Below are positions 1-5,260 of a DNA stretch of 6,308 bases, in pieces (position 1 is the stretch's first letter; the number at the start of each line of letters is the position of its first letter). A program made the position numbers and the translations under genes. Location: the NCBI GenBank assembly GCA_041547565.1, contig JBFEUI010000125.1, positions 1 to 6,308 on the forward strand, in the 5' to 3' direction. The DNA comes from JBFEUI01 sp041547565 (GTDB lineage: Bacteria; Pseudomonadota; Gammaproteobacteria; Thiohalomonadales; Thiohalomonadaceae). The notes below the pieces were generated by a model. The model was not told the DNA's origin, made no database searches, and was given only the letters and a program-made list of their open reading frames with translations.

Positions 1-585
1 CCCACCCATGCCGGCAGCTTCGACCTGAGTTTCATGCGCTGCATTCCGGAGATGGTGATCATGGCGCCCGCGGACGAGAACGAGTGCCGCCAGATGTTGA
101 CCACCGGCTTCCTGCACGACGGCCCGGCTGCGGTACGCTATCCCCGTGGCACGGGGCCCGGCGTAGAAATATCAGATGAACTCACACCGCTGGAGATCGG
201 CAGGGGCGAGATTCGCCGCCAGGGCAGCAAGGTCGCCCTGCTGGCCTTCGGTGCCATGCTCGGCCCCGCAATGGAGGCGGCCGAACAGCTCGACGCCACC
301 GTCACCAACATGCGCTTTATCAAACCGCTCGACGGTGCCCTGATTGACCGGCTGGCGCGGGAACACACGGTACTGGTCACTGTCGAAGACAATGCGGTGG
401 CTGGTGGGGCCGGCAGCGCCGTCAGCGAATACCTGTCACGGCACAAGCTCAACACGCCGGTGCTGCACCTTGGCCTGCCTGATCTGTTTAGCGAGCAAGG
501 TCGCCGGGATGAAATATTGGCTGACTACGGGCTTGATAGTAATGGTATAATCCGCGCCCTTGAATCGTGGCAGTCAATCACGTAA
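1..585 (+). CDS. dxs: 1-deoxy-D-xylulose-5-phosphate synthase, C-terminal part (5' end outside window)
   Basis: Dxs is a cytosolic thiamine-diphosphate enzyme that condenses pyruvate and glyceraldehyde 3-phosphate into DXP, the first step of the MEP isoprenoid pathway and a precursor of thiamine and pyridoxal. The frame is open from base 1 and encodes 194 residues, about the last third of a protein that is normally near 620 residues. Visible family motifs are THAGSFDLSFMRCIPEMVIMAP at the very start (transketolase pyrimidine-binding domain; written here as HAGSFD followed by FMRCIP), AVRYPRG, then the C-terminal domain with MRFIKPLD, a VEDNAVAGGAGSAV stretch and LPDLFSEQGRRDEILADYGL near the end. 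The ATG at 34 is internal, not the start. The last codons overlap a promoter-like sequence, and queD begins 28 bases downstream. The thiamine-binding N-terminal part lies outside the window. Identity is very secure from the motifs. Confidence 0.96.
   Translation, partial: PTHAGSFDLSFMRCIPEMVIMAPADENECRQMLTTGFLHDGPAAVRYPRGTGPGVEISDELTPLEIGRGEIRRQGSKVALLAFGAMLGPAMEAAEQLDATVTNMRFIKPLDGALIDRLAREHTVLVTVEDNAVAGGAGSAVSEYLSRHKLNTPVLHLGLPDLFSEQGRRDEILADYGLDSNGIIRALESWQSIT
521..551 (+). promoter_or_regulatory. Possible extended -10 promoter for queD-folE2 inside dxs
   Basis: TGGTATAAT at 543-551 is a perfect sigma70 extended -10 (TGN followed by TATAAT at 546-551). A weak -35 candidate, CTGACT at 521-526, matches TTGACA at 4 of 6 positions with a long 19-base spacer. 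Transcription would begin near 558, about 55 bases before the queD ATG. The site lies in dxs codons for Asn-Gly-Ile-Ile, so chance arising from coding constraint is a real alternative. No Zur-like palindrome or riboswitch is apparent between it and queD. Confidence 0.4.
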
Positions 586-613
586 AGTCTTAGTTTTTCA
601 CTCAACTATTATT

Positions 614-997
614 ATGGCAGCACGCTACACACTGAAAGTGGTCTCCGATTTTGCAGCGGCCCATGCACTCCGGGATTACCCGGGCGCCTGCAGACGCCTG
701 CACGGCCACAACTGGAAGGTGGAGGTTGAAGTCAGCGCCAGCGAACTGGACGAGTTGGGCATGGCGATCGACTTCAAGACTGTCAAACAGCTCACGCTGA
801 AGGTGACCGATGAACTTGATCATCAGTATCTGAATGAAATCCCACCATTCGATACGGTCAATCCGACTGCAGAAAACATGGCCGCCTACATTCACCGCCG
901 CCTGGGTGAGCACCTGAACAACACGCGTGTGCGCGTTCACGCCGTCACCTTGTGGGAAACAGAGCGTGCCTGCGTACGCTACACCGAGGAAGTTTGA
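614..997 (+). CDS. queD: 6-carboxy-5,6,7,8-tetrahydropterin synthase (QueD)
   Basis: QueD converts 7,8-dihydroneopterin triphosphate to 6-carboxytetrahydropterin, the second step toward preQ0 and queuosine in tRNA. The 127-residue product has the usual length of the family and the full motif set of the PTPS/QueD fold: zinc ligands His17, His30 and His32, the catalytic Cys26 in C-x3-H-G-H (CRRLHGH), the DFKTVK strand at 53-58, LDHQYLNE at 68-75, PTAEN at 84-88 and the substrate-binding Glu in LWETERACVRY at 113-123. The C-x3-HGH spacing separates QueD from mammalian 6-pyruvoyl-tetrahydropterin synthases. The ATG at 614 matches the conserved N-terminus; a TTG at 560 would extend the protein into dxs and is unlikely. 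No clear Shine-Dalgarno sequence precedes the ATG, which is AT-rich upstream. The gene ends one base before folE2, its upstream partner in the pathway. Confidence 0.95.
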   Translation: MAARYTLKVVSDFAAAHALRDYPGACRRLHGHNWKVEVEVSASELDELGMAIDFKTVKQLTLKVTDELDHQYLNEIPPFDTVNPTAENMAAYIHRRLGEHLNNTRVRVHAVTLWETERACVRYTEEV

Positions 998-998
998 T

Positions 999-1802
999 AT
1001 GAGCCAACCCTGCGAGACCACAATCGCCGACGTACAGAGCAGCGAAGATACCCGTCAGATTGCCATCAACAAGGTCGGTATCAAGGATATCCGCCACCCG
1101 GTGCGGATCCTCGACCGCAACGGCTATGAGCAGCACACCATCGCCACCTTCAACATGTATGTCAATCTGCCTCACAACTTCAAGGGCACCCACATGTCCC
1201 GCTTTGTCGAGATTCTCAACCAGCACGAGCGCGAGATCTCGGTCAAATCGTTCAAGGACATGCTGGCCGAGATGACCGAGCGTCTGGAAGCGGAGTCGGG
1301 ACACATCGAGATGGCCTTCTCCTACTTCGTCAACAAAAAGGCACCGGTCTCAGAAGTCCAAAGCCTGATGGATTACGACGTCACCTTCATTGGCGAATTG
1401 GTCGACGGCAAGCCGGTGATGTGGGTAAAGGTGGTGGTGCCCTGCACCAGCCTCTGTCCCTGCTCCAAGAAGATCTCCGATTACGGTGCGCACAACCAGC
1501 GCTCACACGTGACCGTCTCCGCCCGCACCGAGGATTTCGTCTGGATCGAGGATATCATCGACCTGGTGGAACAAGAGGCCTCTGCAGAACTGTTCAGCCT
1601 GCTCAAACGGCCGGACGAGAAATTCGTCACCGAACGTGCCTATGACAATCCAAAATTTGTCGAGGATGCCGTGCGTGATGTCGCGGTACGGCTGAACAAC
1701 GATGACAGAATCTCAGCCTACGTGGTGGAGTCGGAAAACTTCGAATCGATCCACAACCACTCGGCCTATGCGTTGATTGAAAGGGACAAGACGAAAGACT
1801 AG
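999..1802 (+). CDS. folE2: GTP cyclohydrolase IB (FolE2)
   Basis: FolE2 opens GTP to 7,8-dihydroneopterin triphosphate, the shared precursor of folate and queuosine; it is the type IB enzyme, which does not depend strictly on zinc as FolE does. The 267-residue product is typical in length. Visible family signatures are NMYVNLPHNFKGTHMSRFVE at 52-71, the active-site block PCTSLCPCSK at 148-157 with the conserved Cys149, GAHNQRSH at 163-170, TERAYDNPKFVEDAVRD at 211-227 and the C-terminal SIHNHSAYA at 250-258. The ATG at 999 follows the queD stop by one base and is preceded by GAGGAAG at 986-992, six bases upstream, so translation is probably coupled. Its product is the QueD substrate, which supports a queuosine role for the pair. 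The TAG stop codon is also the first three bases of the 7-base repeat array that follows, so the array begins inside the gene. No Zur box was found. Identity is secure. Confidence 0.96.
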   Translation: MSQPCETTIADVQSSEDTRQIAINKVGIKDIRHPVRILDRNGYEQHTIATFNMYVNLPHNFKGTHMSRFVEILNQHEREISVKSFKDMLAEMTERLEAESGHIEMAFSYFVNKKAPVSEVQSLMDYDVTFIGELVDGKPVMWVKVVVPCTSLCPCSKKISDYGAHNQRSHVTVSARTEDFVWIEDIIDLVEQEASAELFSLLKRPDEKFVTERAYDNPKFVEDAVRDVAVRLNNDDRISAYVVESENFESIHNHSAYALIERDKTKD

Positions 1803-1920
1803 GAACTAGGAACTAGGAACTAGGAACTAGGTTCTAGGTTCCAGGTTCCAGGTTCCAGGTTCCAGGTTCCAGGTTCCAGGTTCCAGGTTCCAGGTTCTAG
1901 GTTCTAGGTTCTAGGTTCTA
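1800..1920 (+). repeat. Heptamer array 1: TAGGAAC x4 then YAGGTTC x13
   Basis: Seventeen uninterrupted 7-base units run from 1800 to 1918 with a two-base remnant: TAGGAAC four times (1800-1827), TAGGTTC twice (1828-1841), CAGGTTC eight times (1842-1897) and TAGGTTC three times (1898-1918). The first block is in roughly inverted orientation to the rest: GGAAC can pair with GTTCC, and 1800-1827 matches the reverse complement of 1831-1858 at 19 of 28 positions. The array begins with the folE2 stop codon and lies between convergent genes. Stops occur in all plus-strand frames because 7 is not a multiple of 3. There are no unique spacers, so it is not CRISPR. The remaining 1921-1971 holds only a weak hairpin (AGTCCC 1943-1948 with GAGACT 1958-1963) without a T tract. 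Confidence 0.97.
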
Positions 1921-1971
1921 CAAAAGTGACTTTGCCTGACATAGTCCCCAGAAGCCAGAGACTAATAACAT

Positions 1972-2622
1972 TCACCACTTCTGCTTCAGGTGCAGCGCCT
2001 CGCCCTCGCGCACCATCTCCAGACGCTTGAGGAAGGACATGCCTAGCAGAACCTGTAACGGGTGGCTGCCCTCTATCACCACGGCGGGGACATTGTGCTG
2101 TTTAATGGCACCGACTGTGACCCGATCCAGCAGCACGCGGTAGGTCTTCACCACACCCGAGGCGGTATTCGCCGCACCGATTTTGCCATCAAGGCGGTAA
2201 TTGATCCCCATGCGTTTGGCTGTCGCCGCGTTCATCGCAATGCTGGAAGCACCGGTATCAAGCAGAAAATTGACCGTGTAGCCATTGACGCTCCCCACCG
2301 TGCTGTACATGCCGCCACGGTCCGGCCACAGCGTCAGGCTCTTTTTCTCCGCTGCCCGAAAGCTGCTGCCGATGTGGCGGCCCAGTCCCATGCGCTGGCG
2401 CTTGCCATTCACCTCCAGCACCGCCGCATCACTGTCGGCGGAAATCAGGCGTACCCCCTCGGGACTGATCTGACCTTCCGCCAGCACCCGCCGCTGGCCG
2501 TCGATCTCCAGGACCGCCTTGCTGCTGAACAGGCCCAGCACGCGAATCTGCGGTTCCGCCGCCCGCACGGGTGACAGCAGGAGCAGCGACGCCAACAATA
2601 TCAGCAGACAGTGTGCTCGCAT
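1972..2622 (-). CDS. Periplasmic retropepsin-like aspartic protease (clan AA, TIGR02281-like)
   Basis: The 216-residue product begins with a signal peptide: Met-Arg, a hydrophobic stretch at about 5-16 and a likely cleavage after the PVRAA at 18-22. Residues about 26-82 form a small beta-rich region with two similar strands (VLEIDGQRR and VLEVNGKRQ), of a kind often found before these proteases. The protease domain spans about 103-216, with the single catalytic motif LLDTGASS at 120-127 (Asp122) and the hydrophobic-hydrophobic-Gly element VLLGMSFLKRLE at 191-202. One DTG motif per chain implies a homodimer, as in retropepsins. The protein is expected in the periplasm; its substrate is unknown. 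The ATG at 2622 is preceded by AGGGGA at 2637-2632, and the pgpA stop is only 15 bases upstream, so it is probably the last gene of the operon. The family call is firm, the biological role is not. Confidence 0.85.
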   Translation of the reverse strand: MRAHCLLILLASLLLLSPVRAAEPQIRVLGLFSSKAVLEIDGQRRVLAEGQISPEGVRLISADSDAAVLEVNGKRQRMGLGRHIGSSFRAAEKKSLTLWPDRGGMYSTVGSVNGYTVNFLLDTGASSIAMNAATAKRMGINYRLDGKIGAANTASGVVKTYRVLLDRVTVGAIKQHNVPAVVIEGSHPLQVLLGMSFLKRLEMVREGEALHLKQKW

Positions 2623-2637
2623 GGTGAATCGTCCCCT

Positions 2638-3123
2638 TTATCCGCGCAGATAGAACGCCAGCAGTTGTATGCACAGACAGGCAAACAGGCCGGCAATAAT
2701 GTCGTCAAGCATGATCCCTGTTCCACCCGACACCCTTTTGTCGATAGTGCGTATCGGCCACGGCTTCAGGATATCGAACAGGCGGAAAAAAACAAAACCG
2801 GCCAATAGCCACAGCCAACCGCTCGGTGCCAGGATCATGGTGACCAGAAAACCGGCGATCTCATCCCAGACAATGGCAGGATGGTCGTGTACACCAAGAT
2901 TGCTCGCCGCTTTTGAGCAGATGGTAATGCCGGCCAGTGAGACAAGGAGCAGCACCAGCAGGTACCACTGCAGCGGCAGCATGGCGACAAGCAGGTAGAT
3001 GGGGATTGCCGCCAGGGTACCGAAGGTTCCCGGTGCCACCGGCGCGAGGCCGCTGCCAAAGCCGAGGGCCAGGAAATTCCACGGGTTTTTCAGCTGTTGC
3101 ACACCGGGTCGGTTGGCACTCAT
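2638..3123 (-). CDS. pgpA: Phosphatidylglycerophosphatase A
   Basis: PgpA is an inner-membrane phosphatase that removes the phosphate from phosphatidylglycerophosphate to give phosphatidylglycerol. The 161-residue product is close to the usual length. Family signatures are GFGSGLAPVAPGTFGTL at 21-37, HDHPAIVWDEIAGF at 79-92 with the acidic DE pair, FFRLFDILKPWPI at 112-124 and GGTGIMLDDIIAG at 133-145 with the conserved DD. Hydrophobic segments at about 38-50, 53-70, 89-112 and 139-158 fit an integral membrane protein. The ATG at 3123 overlaps the thiL stop in an ATGA arrangement and has AGGGGG at 3133-3128, which decides it against an upstream in-frame start at 3243 that would lie inside thiL. 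Overlap with thiL indicates translational coupling. The downstream protease uses a Shine-Dalgarno sequence directly adjoining the pgpA stop codon. Confidence 0.95.
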   Translation of the reverse strand: MSANRPGVQQLKNPWNFLALGFGSGLAPVAPGTFGTLAAIPIYLLVAMLPLQWYLLVLLLVSLAGITICSKAASNLGVHDHPAIVWDEIAGFLVTMILAPSGWLWLLAGFVFFRLFDILKPWPIRTIDKRVSGGTGIMLDDIIAGLFACLCIQLLAFYLRG

Positions 3124-4103
3124 GGCGCCCCCTTTGCAAAGTGATCGAAGCCTGTGCCTTGAATCGTTTCCGCCCTGCCATCCGGGTACTGCACACGCAG
3201 TCCCCCGGCCGCCTCGATAAGGCCAATGCGGGTGACCGGACAATCAATATCAGCGCAACGCCTTTCCAGCAACGGTACCTTTTCAGCAGGTACCGTGAAA
3301 CACAGTTCGTAATCATCCCCGGCACCGAGGGCAAGGCGCTCGCGCTCTGTGCTACCCGCCACCACATCACAGAGTGCCTTCGACAGTGGCAACCGCTGCG
3401 ACTCCAGTGTCGCCCCCACCCCGCTGGCCGCCAGTATGTGCCCCAGGTCGGCCGCCAGACCGTCGGAGATATCGATCGCTGCGGAGGCAACCTCTCTCAG
3501 CGCCAGGCCCACATCAACCCGCGGCGAAGGGTAATCCAACCTCTGTCGCAGGTATTCGCTTTGCGCTGCATCCGCTCTGAACTCGCCCCGCATCACGGCG
3601 AGAGCGGCCCCGGCATCCCCCAGCGTACCGGTCACGTATATCGCGTCCCCCTCACGGGCACCTGCACGCCTCAGTGCCCTGCCGTGCGGAACGTAACCGG
3701 CCAGTTGCACGGAGATACACGCAGGGCCGCGTACCGTATCACCACCGACCAGTTGTACCCGGTAGTGTTCGGCGATACGAAACAACCCCTGTGCAAAAGA
3801 CTCGAGATAGGCGGGGTCGGCTTCGGGCAGTGCAAGGGAGAGTGTCATCCAGGCCGGTTCGGCCCCCATTGCCGCCATGTCACTCAGATTGACGGCGAGG
3901 GCCTTGTAGCCGACAGCATCCGGCTCGGTACCGACGGGATAGTGCCGGCCCTCCACCAGCGTGTCGATCGCAACCGCCAGTTCTCTGTCGCGGGGGATCG
4001 CTATTAATGCGGCATCATCGCCGATGCCCAGCACGACATCGTCCCGCTCTAGCGACTGACGGGAAAAATAGTGCTCGATAAGGCCGAATTCAGACAGGGG
4101 CAT
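3120..4103 (-). CDS. thiL: Thiamine-monophosphate kinase
   Basis: ThiL phosphorylates thiamine monophosphate with ATP to give thiamine diphosphate, the active cofactor, in the cytosol. The 327-residue product has the typical length and the AIR-synthase/PurM-like fold motifs: GIGDDAA at 26-32, DTLVEGRHY at 47-55, VNLSDMAAMGA at 71-81 (nucleotide and magnesium binding), GGDTVRG at 120-126, DISDGLAADLGHI at 211-223 and GAGDDYEL at 260-267. The N-terminus MPLSEFGLIEHYF matches the family, which fixes the ATG at 4103. No good Shine-Dalgarno sequence precedes it: the upstream bases belong to a 7-base repeat array that fills the 58-base gap after nusB. An 8-base inverted repeat (ACGGTACC at 3272-3279 with GGTACCGT at 3289-3296) falls in codons for a short repeated Val-Pro and is probably incidental. 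Its product is the cofactor used by Dxs at the other end of the window. Confidence 0.96.
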   Translation of the reverse strand: MPLSEFGLIEHYFSRQSLERDDVVLGIGDDAALIAIPRDRELAVAIDTLVEGRHYPVGTEPDAVGYKALAVNLSDMAAMGAEPAWMTLSLALPEADPAYLESFAQGLFRIAEHYRVQLVGGDTVRGPACISVQLAGYVPHGRALRRAGAREGDAIYVTGTLGDAGAALAVMRGEFRADAAQSEYLRQRLDYPSPRVDVGLALREVASAAIDISDGLAADLGHILAASGVGATLESQRLPLSKALCDVVAGSTERERLALGAGDDYELCFTVPAEKVPLLERRCADIDCPVTRIGLIEAAGGLRVQYPDGRAETIQGTGFDHFAKGAP

Positions 4104-4108
4104 GACCG

Positions 4109-4181
4109 GTGAAACGCGAGAGGTGATGTATGAAACGTGCGCACGACGTTCTCTTCACGCCTCACTCCTCACCCTTCACTT
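4109..4181 (-). repeat. Heptamer array 2: degenerate GTGAAAC units and inverse, nusB-thiL junction
   Basis: On the plus strand the left arm has 7-base units GTGAAAC (4109-4115), GCGAGAG, GTGATGT and ATGAAAC (4130-4136). After about 17 bases the right arm has TTCACGC (4154-4160), CTCACTC, CTCACCC and TTCACTT (4175-4181). Arms 4109-4136 and 4152-4179 match as an inverted repeat at 18 of 28 positions; the GTGA or TCAC core recurs every 7 bases. The units are diverged, unlike array 1. On the minus strand the array supplies the last six sense codons and stop of nusB and ends five bases before the thiL ATG. The unit is the same as in array 3. Confidence 0.8.
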
Positions 4182-4608
4182 TCCTTTGACTGGCGACCTC
4201 AACTTCACGCAGTTGCTGCGCCACCTTGTCGAGTACACCGTTAATGTATTTGTGGCTCTGCTCGGCACCGAAGACTTTTGCCAGTTCCACCGCCTCGTTG
4301 ATCACAACCCGGTAGGGAATATCCGGCCGAAACGCCAGTTCATAGGCACCGATACGCAGGATCGCCTGTTCCACCGGGTCGATTTGCGATATCGGGCGAT
4401 CCAGATAGCTATCGCAGTGCCCGTCAAGGTCAGTGACATTGGCCGGGATCTTATGCAGCAATTCCTGGAAGTAGTCGATATCGACCTTTTCCATGTCCTG
4501 CTCTTCAAGGAAGTCACGCTCGATATCCGAGACATTCTGCCCGGTCAACTGCCACTGGTAGAGCGCCTGCAATGCACGCCTGCGTGCCTGGTTTCGCCCC
4601 TTGCTCAT
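4162..4608 (-). CDS. nusB: Transcription antitermination protein NusB
   Basis: NusB binds boxA RNA with NusE (ribosomal protein S10) and promotes antitermination on rRNA operons. The 148-residue product shows the all-helical family pattern: an arginine-rich start (KGRNQARRRALQALYQWQ at 3-20) that belongs to the RNA-binding face, DPVEQAILRIGAYEL at 77-91, PYRVVINEAVELAKVFG at 98-114 and HKYINGVLDKVA at 119-130. The ATG at 4608 is chosen because the family begins here and CGAGG lies at 4620-4616, seven bases upstream; longer in-frame starts run into ribH. The C-terminal tail is somewhat longer and more charged than in Escherichia coli NusB: the last residues, KVKGEE, and the stop codon are written by units of a 7-base repeat array. 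The gap to ribH is 37 bases, consistent with the usual ribH-nusB operon pair. Confidence 0.95.
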   Translation of the reverse strand: MSKGRNQARRRALQALYQWQLTGQNVSDIERDFLEEQDMEKVDIDYFQELLHKIPANVTDLDGHCDSYLDRPISQIDPVEQAILRIGAYELAFRPDIPYRVVINEAVELAKVFGAEQSHKYINGVLDKVAQQLREVEVASQRKVKGEE

Positions 4609-4645
4609 ACCGATGCCTCGTAATTGCTGTTCACGGCAGTGAGCA

Positions 4646-5119
4646 TCAACCGATCTGCTGCAGCAGGTTAACCATCTCCACCGCGGACAGTGCCGCTTCC
4701 TCGCCCTTGTTGCCCGCCTTGGTGCCGGCACGCTCGATGGCCTGCTCGATGGTATCGACAGTCAGCACGCCGAAGGAGACCGGCACGTCATACTGCAGGG
4801 ATACCTGCGCCATACCCTTGGTGCACTCACCGGCCACGTATTCGAAATGCGGCGTGCCGCCACGAATCACTGCACCCAGTGCGATGATGGCATCGTAGTC
4901 TTTCTTATCCGCCATGCGTTTTACAGCGAGCGGGATTTCAAAGGCGCCCGGGACACGAACGATCTCGATATTGCTTTCACGCGCGCCATGGCGTTTCAGT
5001 GCGTCGATAGCGCCCTCGAGCAGGCTCTCGACAACAAAGCTGTTCCAGCGTGTCACAACGATACCGAAGCGGGCACCATCGACGATCAGATTGCCTTCAA
5101 TTGTGTTGATTTCAGCCAT
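4646..5119 (-). CDS. ribH: 6,7-dimethyl-8-ribityllumazine synthase
   Basis: RibH condenses 5-amino-6-ribitylaminouracil with 3,4-dihydroxy-2-butanone 4-phosphate to form the lumazine precursor of riboflavin; the enzyme forms large cytosolic oligomers. The 157-residue product is full length. Motifs are VVTRWNSFVV at 21-30 (substrate-binding aromatic, here Trp25 where Phe is common), VPGAFEIP at 56-63, ALGAVIRGGTPHFEYV at 80-95 with the catalytic His91, and GVLTVDTIEQAIERAG at 117-132 followed by the KGEEAA stretch. The ATG at 5119 has AGGA at 5130-5127, about seven bases upstream. It sits between the ribB-type gene, which makes its four-carbon substrate, and nusB. The 141 bases upstream contain a large imperfect stem made of 7-base repeats; no FMN riboswitch is recognisable there. 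Confidence 0.97.
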   Translation of the reverse strand: MAEINTIEGNLIVDGARFGIVVTRWNSFVVESLLEGAIDALKRHGARESNIEIVRVPGAFEIPLAVKRMADKKDYDAIIALGAVIRGGTPHFEYVAGECTKGMAQVSLQYDVPVSFGVLTVDTIEQAIERAGTKAGNKGEEAALSAVEMVNLLQQIG

Positions 5120-5180
5120 TTCTACATCCTATTAAGCAAGTGCGTGTTAACGCTGTTGTTCTTTAATAACATGATCCGTT

Positions 5181-5257
5181 TCGTGAAACGTGAAAGGTAA
5201 AACGTGAAACACAACCCCCCCATTCACGCTTAACGCTTAACGTTTCACGACTTACGT
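5181..5257 (-). repeat. Heptamer array 3: CGTGAAA units and inverse, long stem between ribBX and ribH
   Basis: On the plus strand the left arm is CGTGAAA, CGTGAAA, GGTAAAA, CGTGAAA (5182-5209). A short loop with seven consecutive C follows (5215-5221). The right arm is TTCACGC, TTAACGC, TTAACGT, TTCACGA, CTTACGT (5223-5257). Arms 5181-5208 and 5223-5250 pair at 23 of 28 positions with a 14-base loop, so the minus-strand transcript can fold into a long stem. It begins three bases after the ribBX stop. There is no T tract, so it does not look like a standard intrinsic terminator. The remaining 5120-5180 is AT-rich with nothing recognisable beyond the ribH Shine-Dalgarno sequence. Confidence 0.92.
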
Positions 5258-5260
5258 CAT

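Noticed and set aside
566..584. Small CGTG/CACG hairpin at the dxs stop
   Set aside because: The stem is only four bases with a nine-base loop, which is expected by chance.
551..613. Zur box or preQ1 riboswitch before queD
   Set aside because: No AT-rich palindrome of Zur type and no preQ1 aptamer pattern is visible in the short leader.
560..613. Longer queD from a TTG start at 560
   Set aside because: The extra 18 residues overlap dxs and do not match the QueD N-terminus, which begins at the ATG at 614.
1800..1920. CRISPR array
   Set aside because: The units are 7 bases, contiguous and without unique spacers; no cas gene is present.
1943..1963. Intrinsic terminator between the convergent genes
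   Set aside because: AGTCCC and GAGACT form only a six-base stem with a wobble or mismatch and no T tract on either side.
2062..2574. Plus-strand open frame of 170 codons opposite the aspartic protease
   Set aside because: The opposite strand has a signal peptide and a protease motif; this frame is His/Ala/Arg-rich with no recognisable domain.
3272..3296. Perfect 8-base inverted repeat with two GGTACC sites in thiL
   Set aside because: It lies in coding sequence for a Val-Pro-Ala-Glu-Lys-Val-Pro stretch and is most simply a coincidence of repeated codons.
2937..4007. Long plus-strand open frame of 356 codons opposite pgpA and thiL
   Set aside because: It lies antisense to two well-recognised genes, has no family motif, and is rich in Arg, Pro and Gly as expected for a shadow frame in G+C-rich DNA.
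5120..5260. FMN riboswitch upstream of ribH
   Set aside because: The conserved RFN junction sequences are not visible; the gap is explained by the heptamer stem and AT-rich leader.
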